Positions 1-5,915 of a stretch of DNA of 5,915 nucleotides are shown here, piece by piece. Each line of letters starts with the position of its first letter. Positions within the stretch are counted from its first letter, which is position 1. Made by a program: the position numbers and the translations under genes. Source of the DNA: Flavobacterium psychrophilum (lineage in GTDB: Bacteria; Bacteroidota; Bacteroidia; Flavobacteriales; Flavobacteriaceae); the NCBI GenBank assembly GCA_945907225.1, contig CAMDSN010000107.1:1-5915 (forward strand), in the 5' to 3' direction. The notes below the pieces were generated by a model. The model was not told where the DNA came from and did not search any database. It worked only from the letters and a program-made list of their open reading frames with translations.

Positions 1-1884
1 ATAATCCTGAACGAAAGCCTTACATCTTAATTCCAGTAAATACATCTCCCGATTTTGTTTTGAGATTAAGTTGTGCTCCATCGCTTTATCATTCTTAGCA
101 TAAAACCCAATCGCTTTCTTACCATCAAACGTACAGATATAATTTCCACTCATAAATTGATACCTATTTGAACCATATTTTATAACGAAAGGAGCTACTT
201 TTTTATCACTTATCAAACTTCTGCCCCAACTTCTAAATGGTTTTTGATAGCCAATCATATCTAAAAGTGTTGGATAAATATCTATTTGTTGTGCCCAATC
301 TGAATTCACCCCAACATATTTATGATCGGGGGAGTAAAATAAAATTGGAACCGTATTCCTGTTAAACTCCTTCTCATATTCATCGTAGGCAATCGTATTA
401 CCATGATCAGCAACCAAAACAAAAATAGTATTCTTGAACCAAGATTCATTTTTAGCGGAATTAAAAAATTCTTTTAGTGCGTGATCAGTATATCCAATGC
501 ACTCATTTATATTTACTTTTCCCTTCGGGAATCTTCCTTTATATTTTTCCGGAACTTTATAAGGCTCATGTGACGAAACCGAAAATAATGTTGCCATAAA
601 TGGTTGCTTCTTTTTAGATAAAGTAGCATTGAAAAACTGAAAAAAAGGCTCATCCCAAATACCCCACACACCATCAAAATCAGCATCATTGTTATACTCG
701 GTCTTTCCATAATAATGATTATATCCTAATATATTACCAAAGCCTAAAAACCCCATCGATCCATTCGGTGCTCCATGAAAAAAAGAGGTGTCATATCCTT
801 CACTTTCGAGTGTAGAAACCAATGACTCAATTTTTTGTTTAGCATAAGGCGAAGACGTAAATGCGGTTTGAAATGAGGGTACGCCAGCAATAACAGAAGA
901 CATTCCATGAATTGATTTCCAACCATTAGCATATGCATTAGTAAAAATCAAACTATGTTGGGCAAGTGAATCAACAAATGGAGTATATCCCTCGTAATTT
1001 TTTATTTTAATATCTCTATTAAACGCTCCATTATATTCTCTTGCAAAACTTTCAAGAATAAAAATAACAATATTAGGTTTTGTTAACGAGTTATTTTTGT
1101 ATGTTTTTATTGGCACTAGTAAGCTATCTACTTGATTTACAGAAACCAAATTCACCTTTTTAAAAGTGTTTGATCCTAAGGTTCTTATAATTGAAAATGG
1201 CGTATTTAAAACTATATCAGCTTGAGAAATAGTAGTAACATATTTACTTGCATCCATTATATTAATAGGCCTTGTGCTCTTCTTAAAATCTCCCCGGATT
1301 CCACCAATAGAGATTGTAGTAACTAGTAAAAAACCTAAAATAGAAGTAAAGAAATAGTTGAATGTTGGTTTTTCTTTTATAGGGTTTACTTTTACTTGTT
1401 TATAAATTACTATCCATAAAATTGAAATAATAATAAATAGTAAAAACACATGCCAATAATTAACTAAAAAATTAAAAAACAAAAGCATTTTATTACTCTC
1501 ATTTTCAAGTGTATCCAATGATGCAATTGTGCTTCTGCTAAAAGTATAACGGTAGTAGATAAAATCTATAAAATTTGTTGAATATGCAATTAGATTTGGA
1601 ATAAAATAGAGATAAAATAAAACTTTTTGGTATGTCAAGCTTGTATTGTTTATAACTGGAATTATTGACCCTAAAATAAATAATCCGTTACAATACAATA
1701 TAGTTGTAGTATCAAATGCAAGTCCGTGATAACACAACTTCATAAGATCTGAGAAAGAATCAACCTCTAATAGCGAACTATTGTAAGCATAAAATAACAA
1801 CCTAACTATCGAATAAAAAACATATGCTAAAGCGATTCGATACAGTAAAACTTTGTATTCATTTAAACGCAAGAAATAATTCAT
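1..1884 (-). CDS. LTA synthase-like sulfatase, membrane-anchored (partial, C-terminus off the left edge)
   Basis: The frame is open for 628 codons from the ATG at 1884-1882 to the window edge; an in-frame stop at 1911-1909 makes this the only usable ATG. Five hydrophobic segments are visible at about residues 11-34, 58-78, 85-110, 133-161 and 177-196. They are followed by a linker and a sulfatase-type (PF00884) domain from about residue 270, the LtaS/phosphoglycerol-transferase architecture with the catalytic domain outside the inner membrane. Likely metal-site and catalytic residues, by analogy with LtaS, are E278 (in ILESF), S324 (in GWKSIHG, at the nucleophile position held by Thr in LtaS), H439 (in SSHEPY) and D493-H494 (in ADHGN). 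Family members are usually about 640 residues, so only a short tail should be missing. Gram-negative Bacteroidota do not make lipoteichoic acid, so the substrate is unknown: transfer of a phospho-group onto an envelope glycan or lipid, or sulfatase/phosphatase activity, are possible. The family is secure and the function is not. Confidence 0.9.
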   Translation of the reverse strand, partial: MNYFLRLNEYKVLLYRIALAYVFYSIVRLLFYAYNSSLLEVDSFSDLMKLCYHGLAFDTTTILYCNGLFILGSIIPVINNTSLTYQKVLFYLYFIPNLIAYSTNFIDFIYYRYTFSRSTIASLDTLENESNKMLLFFNFLVNYWHVFLLFIIISILWIVIYKQVKVNPIKEKPTFNYFFTSILGFLLVTTISIGGIRGDFKKSTRPINIMDASKYVTTISQADIVLNTPFSIIRTLGSNTFKKVNLVSVNQVDSLLVPIKTYKNNSLTKPNIVIFILESFAREYNGAFNRDIKIKNYEGYTPFVDSLAQHSLIFTNAYANGWKSIHGMSSVIAGVPSFQTAFTSSPYAKQKIESLVSTLESEGYDTSFFHGAPNGSMGFLGFGNILGYNHYYGKTEYNNDADFDGVWGIWDEPFFQFFNATLSKKKQPFMATLFSVSSHEPYKVPEKYKGRFPKGKVNINECIGYTDHALKEFFNSAKNESWFKNTIFVLVADHGNTIAYDEYEKEFNRNTVPILFYSPDHKYVGVNSDWAQQIDIYPTLLDMIGYQKPFRSWGRSLISDKKVAPFVIKYGSNRYQFMSGNYICTFDGKKAIGFYAKNDKAMEHNLISKQNREMYLLELRCKAFVQDY

Positions 1885-1903
1885 AATAATTATAAGTAAG
1901 CTA

Positions 1904-1911
1904 CAAATTTA
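1904..1911 (-). promoter_or_regulatory. -7 promoter element candidate for the leftward sulfatase-like gene
   Basis: Read on the minus strand this is TAAATTTG, an exact match to the Bacteroidota -7 consensus TAnnTTTG. It would start transcription some 10-15 nt upstream of the ATG at 1884, a typical short leader for this phylum. I found no TTG at the expected -33 distance; that stretch is the TTTAAA tract instead. In such AT-rich DNA a chance match is possible, so support rests mainly on position. Confidence 0.45.
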
Positions 1912-1924
1912 GATATTTTGTGTG

Positions 1925-1951
1925 TTTAAATTTTAAATTTAAATTTAAATT
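1925..1951. repeat. TTTAAA repeat tract in the divergent intergenic region
   Basis: This is a 27-bp pure A/T tract holding four TTTAAA units: one at 1925-1930, then, after a single extra T, three in tandem at 1932-1949. Its right part, 1936-1951, is a perfect 16-bp palindrome. It lies between the two divergent -7 boxes and abuts the -33 TTG of the ligase promoter. It could act as an UP-like or bendable element, a binding site for a nucleoid protein or regulator, or simply be a low-complexity tract; the sequence alone does not decide. Confidence 0.6.
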
Positions 1952-1979
1952 GTGAATCAAAGTAATATTAATTAATTTG
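1950..1979 (+). promoter_or_regulatory. Bacteroidota-type promoter for the acyl-CoA synthetase
   Basis: A -33 TTG at 1950-1952 is followed after exactly 19 bp by TTAATTTG at 1972-1979, which matches TAnnTTTG at all but its second position. Spacing and sequence fit the primary sigma factor promoter of Bacteroidota. Transcription would begin around 1984-1987, leaving a leader of only about 11-14 nt before the ATG at 1998, with no Shine-Dalgarno sequence. It is the best -33/-7 pair in the window. Confidence 0.6.
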
Positions 1980-1991
1980 CGGTAAATTAAT
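1971..1991. promoter_or_regulatory. Inverted repeat over the -7 box, candidate operator
   Basis: The 8-bp arms ATTAATTT (1971-1978) and AAATTAAT (1984-1991) are perfect inverted complements around the spacer GCGGT. The left arm covers most of the -7 box and the right arm the predicted start site and leader, stopping 6 bp before the ligase ATG. A dimeric repressor here would block transcription directly. A 5'-end RNA hairpin is less likely, because transcription should begin within or after the spacer. The arms are all A/T, so chance cannot be excluded. The repeat does not resemble the palindrome upstream of marR. Confidence 0.4.
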
Positions 1992-1997
1992 AAACTG

Positions 1998-3770
1998 ATG
2001 ACATCTATTTCAAGACTTTTCGATTTTCCTTACTACCAACTCGAAAAAAACAACATTTCAAATTGTCTTGTAACAAAAAATAATGGCGTTTGGATTGCTA
2101 CTTCCACTAAAGAATATTTAGAAAAAGCAAACACTATTTCTAGAGCATTAGTTAGACTAGATGTCAATAAAAATGACAAAATTGCCATTATCTCATCCAG
2201 TAACAGAACCGAGTGGAATATAATGGATATTGGCGTTTTACAAATAGGGGCGCAAAATGTACCTATTTATCCCACGATATCTGAAGTAGATTATGAATAT
2301 ATATTAAATCATAGCGAGGCTACTTTTTGTTTCGTTTCGGATGCTGATATTCTAGAAAAAATAAACCTTATCAAGAATAACTTAAAATACCTCAAAGAAG
2401 TATATTCTTTTGACCCTTTAACGGACTGTAAAAACTGGGAAGAATTACTAGAATTGGGAAAAGACGAAAGTAATCAAGATGTAGTCGAGGATAGAAAAAA
2501 AAATGTAAAACCAGAAGAATTAGCGACGATTATTTACACATCTGGCACAACAGGAAAACCAAAAGGTGTGTTGCTTTCCCACAATAATATTGTATCTAAT
2601 GTTTTAGATAGCGCTAGCCGTATTCCTTTTGAAGAGGGAACAAGTGTTGCCTTAAGTTTTTTACCTATTTGCCATATTTTTGAAAGAGTGATCTTGTATA
2701 TTTATCAATACTATTCCGTTTCTATATATTTTGCCGAATCCATTGAAAAAGTGTCTGACAATATTAAAGAAGTAAGACCTACAGTTTTTACAGTTGTTCC
2801 TCGACTTCTTGAAAAAGTATATGATAAAATTTATGCAAAAGGTTCAGAATTGAAAGGAATAAAAAAGATCCTTTTCTTTTGGGCAGTAAAACTTGGATTG
2901 CGCTATGAGCCTTATTTAGCAAATGGTTGGTGGTATGAATTCCAATTAAAAATTGCCCGTAAATTAATTTTTAGTAAATGGAGAGAAGGCCTTGGAGGTA
3001 ACCTAACTGTTATGGTGTCTGGAAGCGCAGCTTTACAAGCCCGATTAGCAAGAATATTTGCTGCTGCTGAAATGCCAGTAATGGAGGGCTATGGCCTAAC
3101 AGAAACCTCACCAGTAATTTCGGTTTCAGACGTTAGAAACAAAGGGTTCAAAATTGGAACTGTTGGCAAAATTATTACAAATGTAGATGTGAAAATTGCA
3201 AATGACGGTGAAATATTATGTAAGGGCTCAAATGTGATGATGGGCTATTATAAAGATGAAAATTTAACAAATGAAGTTATCATAGATGGTTATTTTCATA
3301 CGGGAGATATTGGAGAAATAGATAGCGAAGGTTTTCTAAAAATTACGGATCGAAAAAAAGAAATGTTCAAAACTTCAGGCGGAAAATACATTGCTCCACA
3401 ATTAATTGAAAGTGCCATGAAGCAATCAAATTTTATAGAACAAATAATGGTTATTGGTGATGGTGAAAAAATGCCAGCTGCTTTCATTCAGCCTAATTTT
3501 GATTTTGTAAAAGAATGGGCAAAAAGACATCAATTATCAATTGGAGAATCCAATCATGAAATTTGCAACAACAAAGAAATAAAAAATAGAATCCAAAACG
3601 AAATTGAAATGATCAATGAAAAATTTGGAAATTGGGAAAAAATAAAAAGATTTGAATTAACTCCCTTCGTATGGTCCATTGCTGGTGGTGAACTTACTCC
3701 CACACTTAAATTAAAAAGAAAAATGGTAATGGAAAAATACAAAGATCTTTATTATAAAATTTATCCCTAA
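1998..3770 (+). CDS. Long-chain acyl-CoA synthetase (AMP-forming fatty-acid--CoA ligase)
   Basis: A complete 590-residue cytoplasmic enzyme that activates free fatty acids with ATP and CoA, giving acyl-CoA, AMP and pyrophosphate; this is the entry step to beta-oxidation or to reuse of fatty acids in lipids. The adenylate-forming signature motifs are intact: the P-loop YTSGTTGKPKG (180-190), YGLTETSP (365-372, with E369), HTGD (434-437, with ribose-binding D437) and the hinge TDRKKE (450-455, with R452). A C-terminal LTPTLKLKR holds the probable catalytic lysine, K571. The segments CHIFER (225-230) and PRLLEKVY (268-275) point to the eukaryote-like FAA1/COG1022 branch rather than E. coli FadD (COG0318). 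The start is fixed by an in-frame TAA at 1983-1985 and by the family-like N-terminus. It has its own promoter and candidate operator and precedes the marR/beta-oxidation genes on the same strand. Preferred chain length cannot be read from the sequence. Confidence 0.95.
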   Translation: MTSISRLFDFPYYQLEKNNISNCLVTKNNGVWIATSTKEYLEKANTISRALVRLDVNKNDKIAIISSSNRTEWNIMDIGVLQIGAQNVPIYPTISEVDYEYILNHSEATFCFVSDADILEKINLIKNNLKYLKEVYSFDPLTDCKNWEELLELGKDESNQDVVEDRKKNVKPEELATIIYTSGTTGKPKGVLLSHNNIVSNVLDSASRIPFEEGTSVALSFLPICHIFERVILYIYQYYSVSIYFAESIEKVSDNIKEVRPTVFTVVPRLLEKVYDKIYAKGSELKGIKKILFFWAVKLGLRYEPYLANGWWYEFQLKIARKLIFSKWREGLGGNLTVMVSGSAALQARLARIFAAAEMPVMEGYGLTETSPVISVSDVRNKGFKIGTVGKIITNVDVKIANDGEILCKGSNVMMGYYKDENLTNEVIIDGYFHTGDIGEIDSEGFLKITDRKKEMFKTSGGKYIAPQLIESAMKQSNFIEQIMVIGDGEKMPAAFIQPNFDFVKEWAKRHQLSIGESNHEICNNKEIKNRIQNEIEMINEKFGNWEKIKRFELTPFVWSIAGGELTPTLKLKRKMVMEKYKDLYYKIYP

Positions 3771-3903
3771 ATAAATACTTCAATTTAACGAAAGAACACT
3801 ACGGATTTTGAATTTTAGATAAATCAAGATTAAATTATGTGCTCTCATTTCCCTACCACAATCCTTTTTTGTTTTCATATTTAAAAAAATATTTAAAATA
3901 TAC

Positions 3904-3915
3904 TATGCGCGCATA
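3904..3915. promoter_or_regulatory. Perfect 12-bp palindrome, candidate MarR operator
   Basis: TATGCGCGCATA is a perfect palindrome with a GC-only core, conspicuous in an otherwise strongly A/T intergenic region. Weaker symmetry extends outward: AAAATAT lies 2 bp before the left arm, and its complement ATATTTT begins 1 bp inside the end of the right arm, so an imperfect repeat spans roughly 3894-3922. The palindrome ends 10 bp before the predicted -7 box of marR, that is, between the -33 and -7 positions, where a bound dimer would occlude RNA polymerase. Autorepression by the MarR protein encoded just downstream is the natural reading. I saw no second copy in the window, including upstream of the ligase. 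Confidence 0.55.
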
Positions 3916-3925
3916 ATATTTTTCA

Positions 3926-3933
3926 TATATTTG
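3926..3933 (+). promoter_or_regulatory. -7 promoter element candidate for marR and the downstream operon
   Basis: TATATTTG matches TAnnTTTG exactly and lies 21 bp before the marR ATG, predicting a leader of about 15 nt. No TTG is present at the -33 distance; that zone is occupied by the palindrome and its flanks. A weak -33 would be consistent with a regulated promoter. Confidence 0.5.
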
Positions 3934-3954
3934 ACTTTATAATTTTGATCACAA

Positions 3955-4401
3955 ATGAAAGATAAAACAATTGATTACATCCTCAGAACCACCTGGCAAG
4001 CAGTTGCAAGAATGTATAATGAAGAGGCTTCAAAATTTGATGGATCAATGGCAATTGGTTTCACGCTCTTAAGTATTGACAAAGAAGAAGGTACTCCATC
4101 CACATCGATTAGCAATAGAATGGGAATGGAAGCAACTAGTCTAACACGTACACTAAAAACGCTGGAAGAAAAAGGATTAATAATTAGACAAAAAAATCCA
4201 AATGATGGTCGTGGCGTGCTAATTATCCTTACAGATTTAGGTAAACAAATGAGAGAACAATCAAAAATTTCAGTTTTAAAATTTAACGAAGTTGTAAAAA
4301 AGAATATAACTGAAGAAAAACTATTGCATTTTATTGAAGTAGCTGACACTATCAATGAACTGATTTCAGAAAAGAAAGTATTTAATAATTACTCTAAATA
4401 G
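3955..4401 (+). CDS. MarR-family transcriptional regulator
   Basis: A complete 148-residue winged-helix DNA-binding protein, expected to act as a homodimer and repressor. The N-terminal helix (about 5-25) and the C-terminal helices (about 98-140) would form the dimer interface. The recognition helix lies at about 58-73 (start of the segment MEATSLTRTLKTLEEKG). The wing is at about 79-93, with the family signature D84-x-R86 leading into LIILT. The start is supported by an in-frame TGA at 3946-3948. The gene lies 11 bp before a beta-oxidation enzyme gene, so the two are probably co-transcribed, and the palindrome upstream suggests autorepression. From this context the ligand is probably a fatty acid or acyl-CoA, which is inference: the sequence gives no direct evidence on ligand. 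Regulation of the upstream ligase by the same protein is possible, but no matching site is seen there. Confidence 0.9.
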   Translation: MKDKTIDYILRTTWQAVARMYNEEASKFDGSMAIGFTLLSIDKEEGTPSTSISNRMGMEATSLTRTLKTLEEKGLIIRQKNPNDGRGVLIILTDLGKQMREQSKISVLKFNEVVKKNITEEKLLHFIEVADTINELISEKKVFNNYSK

Positions 4402-4412
4402 AAATTCCAAAA

Positions 4413-5915
4413 ATGAAACGAACAATTAAAAAAGTAGCAGTGATCGGCTCAGGAATTATGGGCTCTGGAATAGCTTGCCATTTTGCTAATATTGGAATAC
4501 AAGTTTTACTTTTAGATGTCGTTCCAAAAGAACTTTCAAAAATTGAAATTGAAAAAGGGCTCTCGTTAGATCATAAAATTGTACGAAATAGAATTGTAAA
4601 TGAACATTTAGCCAATGCTCTTAAATCCAATCCATCACCAATTTATAGCAAAGCATTCGCAAGTAGAATTACTACTGGAAATATTACAGATGATATTTCA
4701 AAAATCAACACCTGTGATTGGATTATTGAAGTTGTTGTTGAACAATTAATTGTCAAAAAACAAGTCTTTGAACAAATTGATGCCTTTAGAAAGCTAGGTA
4801 CACTAGTGTCATCAAACACATCTGGAATACCAATTAAATTTATGAATGAAGGAAGAAGTGAAGATTTTCAAAAACACTTTTGCGGAACACATTTCTTCAA
4901 TCCAGCGCGTTATTTAAAATTATTTGAGATCATTCCGGGTCCAAACACTTCGGCTGAAGTACTAAAATTCCTTGAAGAATATGGCTCAAAATATTTAGGA
5001 AAATCATCAATTATTACTAAAGATACCCCAGCATTCATTGGAAACAGAATTGGAATATTCGGAATTCAAAGTCTTTTCCATTTGGTAGAACAAATGGGAC
5101 TAACCATTGAAGAAGTTGACAAACTAACTGGTCCTGTGATTGGAAGACCTAAATCGGCAACATTTAGAACAGTAGATCTAGTGGGCCTTGACACGCTTGT
5201 GCATGTGGCAAACGGATTATATGATGGCTGCCCCAACGACGAAGCTCATGAACTATTTAAACTTCCTAGTTTCATAAAAAAAATGATAGAAAATAATTGG
5301 CTTGGAAGTAAAACTAGTCAAGGATTTTATAAAAAAGTTGATAAAGAAATTTTAAGTTTAGACTTAAATACTTTTGAATATCGGGCAACAAAAAAAACTT
5401 CTTTTGCAACACTAGAATTAACAAAATCTATAGAAAAACCTATTGATCGTTTCGTTGTTTTAATTAACGGAAAAGATAAAGCTGGAGAGTTTTATAGAAA
5501 AAACTTTACGGCAATGTTTTCCTATTGCGCCAACCGAATTCCAGAAATTTCAGAGGAATTTTACAAAATAGATGATGCTATGAAAGCAGGTTTTGGATGG
5601 GAAAATGGACCATTTGAAATCTGGGATGCAATTGGAGTTCAAAAGGGAATTGAATTAATGAATAATGAAGGCTACAGTACTCCAAATTGGGTTTCTGACA
5701 TGCTAGAAATGGGTAATTCTAACTTTTATTCCATTAAAGATGGTATTACATATTACTATGATATCACAAAAAAATCGCAAACTAAAATTCCGGGAAAAGA
5801 CAGTTTTATCATTCTAAACAACATTCGAGAAAGTAAGAAAGTTTGGAATAATAGCGGTGTTGTAATTCACGATTTAGGTGACGGAATATTAAACTTAGAA
5901 TTTCAGTCAAAAATG
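4413..5915 (+). CDS. 3-hydroxyacyl-CoA dehydrogenase / enoyl-CoA hydratase (partial, C-terminus off the right edge)
   Basis: The frame is open for 501 codons to the window edge; the ATG at 4413 follows an in-frame TAA at 4395-4397. The N-terminal Rossmann domain carries the dinucleotide motif GSGIMGSG (12-19) with D35 at the end of strand 2, indicating NAD preference. Probable active-site residues are S137 (SNTSG), H160 (HFFNP), E172 (LFEIIPG) and N211 (FIGNR), the His-Glu dyad with its Ser/Asn partners typical of the family. C-terminal dehydrogenase domains follow, including a segment at about 373-420 (FGWENGPFEIWDAIG). From about residue 482 the sequence (DLGDGILNLEF) reads like the start of a crotonase fold. 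Proteins of this layout, such as Bacillus FadN, are about 800 residues, so roughly 300 should lie outside. The expected role is hydration of enoyl-CoA and oxidation of 3-hydroxyacyl-CoA in beta-oxidation. It is probably in an operon with marR; thiolase and acyl-CoA dehydrogenase genes are expected next, which is inference. Confidence 0.93.
   Translation, partial: MKRTIKKVAVIGSGIMGSGIACHFANIGIQVLLLDVVPKELSKIEIEKGLSLDHKIVRNRIVNEHLANALKSNPSPIYSKAFASRITTGNITDDISKINTCDWIIEVVVEQLIVKKQVFEQIDAFRKLGTLVSSNTSGIPIKFMNEGRSEDFQKHFCGTHFFNPARYLKLFEIIPGPNTSAEVLKFLEEYGSKYLGKSSIITKDTPAFIGNRIGIFGIQSLFHLVEQMGLTIEEVDKLTGPVIGRPKSATFRTVDLVGLDTLVHVANGLYDGCPNDEAHELFKLPSFIKKMIENNWLGSKTSQGFYKKVDKEILSLDLNTFEYRATKKTSFATLELTKSIEKPIDRFVVLINGKDKAGEFYRKNFTAMFSYCANRIPEISEEFYKIDDAMKAGFGWENGPFEIWDAIGVQKGIELMNNEGYSTPNWVSDMLEMGNSNFYSIKDGITYYYDITKKSQTKIPGKDSFIILNNIRESKKVWNNSGVVIHDLGDGILNLEFQSKM

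Noticed and set aside
513..938. Two short minus-strand open frames (513-710 and 744-938)
   Set aside because: Both are out of frame within the sulfatase-like gene, whose reading frame across the same bases carries conserved motifs such as SSHEPY.
2602..2612. TAGCGCTA palindrome inside the ligase gene, checked as a second copy of the marR operator
   Set aside because: It shares only the GCGC core with TATGCGCGCATA, is shorter, and falls in conserved coding sequence.
3296..3742. Two short minus-strand open frames (3296-3487 and 3554-3742)
   Set aside because: They are antisense to the conserved C-terminal part of the acyl-CoA synthetase, with no family resemblance and no start context.
3771..3900. 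A possible terminator after the ligase, suggested by the T-rich run near 3865-3875
   Set aside because: No GC-containing stem of useful length precedes the T-rich run, and the small A/T complementarities around 3805-3835 are imperfect. I could not support an intrinsic terminator.
3944..3955. Short inverted repeat TTTG-N4-CAAA just before the marR start
   Set aside because: Four-base arms are expected by chance in such A/T-rich sequence, and the stronger palindrome upstream is a better operator candidate.
3975..4355. A 126-codon open frame on the minus strand, antisense to marR
   Set aside because: It lies wholly inside the well-supported marR gene, its translation is low-complexity Ser/Ile/Phe-rich with no recognisable domain, and it has no plausible promoter of its own. 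It is a mirror of marR codon use.

Overview
The window looks like chromosomal DNA from a member of the Bacteroidota, most likely the Flavobacteriia. The DNA is AT-rich. Genes start without a Shine-Dalgarno sequence, behind A/T-rich leaders. Promoter candidates fit the Bacteroidota pattern (TTG, about 19 bp, TAnnTTTG). The protein sequences, for example the ligase N-terminus MTSISRLFDFPYYQ, read like flavobacterial homologues. This placement is recognition by eye, not a database match.

Layout. (1) Positions 1-1884, minus strand: a membrane-anchored alkaline-phosphatase-superfamily protein of the LTA-synthase-like sulfatase family. It has five N-terminal membrane segments and a periplasmic catalytic domain, and its last residues lie beyond the left edge. 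(2) Positions 1885-1997: a 113-bp divergent intergenic region with a promoter candidate for each direction, a TTTAAA repeat tract and an inverted repeat over the -7 box of the rightward promoter. (3) Positions 1998-3770, plus strand: a complete AMP-forming long-chain acyl-CoA synthetase. (4) Positions 3771-3954: a 184-bp intergenic region with no clear terminator but with a perfect 12-bp palindrome just upstream of a -7 box. (5) Positions 3955-4401: a MarR-family regulator. (6) Positions 4413-5915: the first 501 codons of a 3-hydroxyacyl-CoA dehydrogenase of the type that ends in an enoyl-CoA hydratase domain. It begins 11 bp after the marR stop and runs off the right edge.

The three plus-strand genes form a fatty-acid beta-oxidation locus. 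The ligase activates fatty acids to acyl-CoA, the MarR protein probably senses a fatty-acid-derived ligand, and the dehydrogenase/hydratase carries out the middle steps of the cycle. Thiolase and acyl-CoA dehydrogenase genes are expected to the right but are not in view. The leftward gene belongs to envelope biology and has no evident link to fatty-acid breakdown beyond sharing the promoter region. I see no mobile element, CRISPR array, RNA gene or clearly novel system. The points most worth a second look are the two operator candidates.
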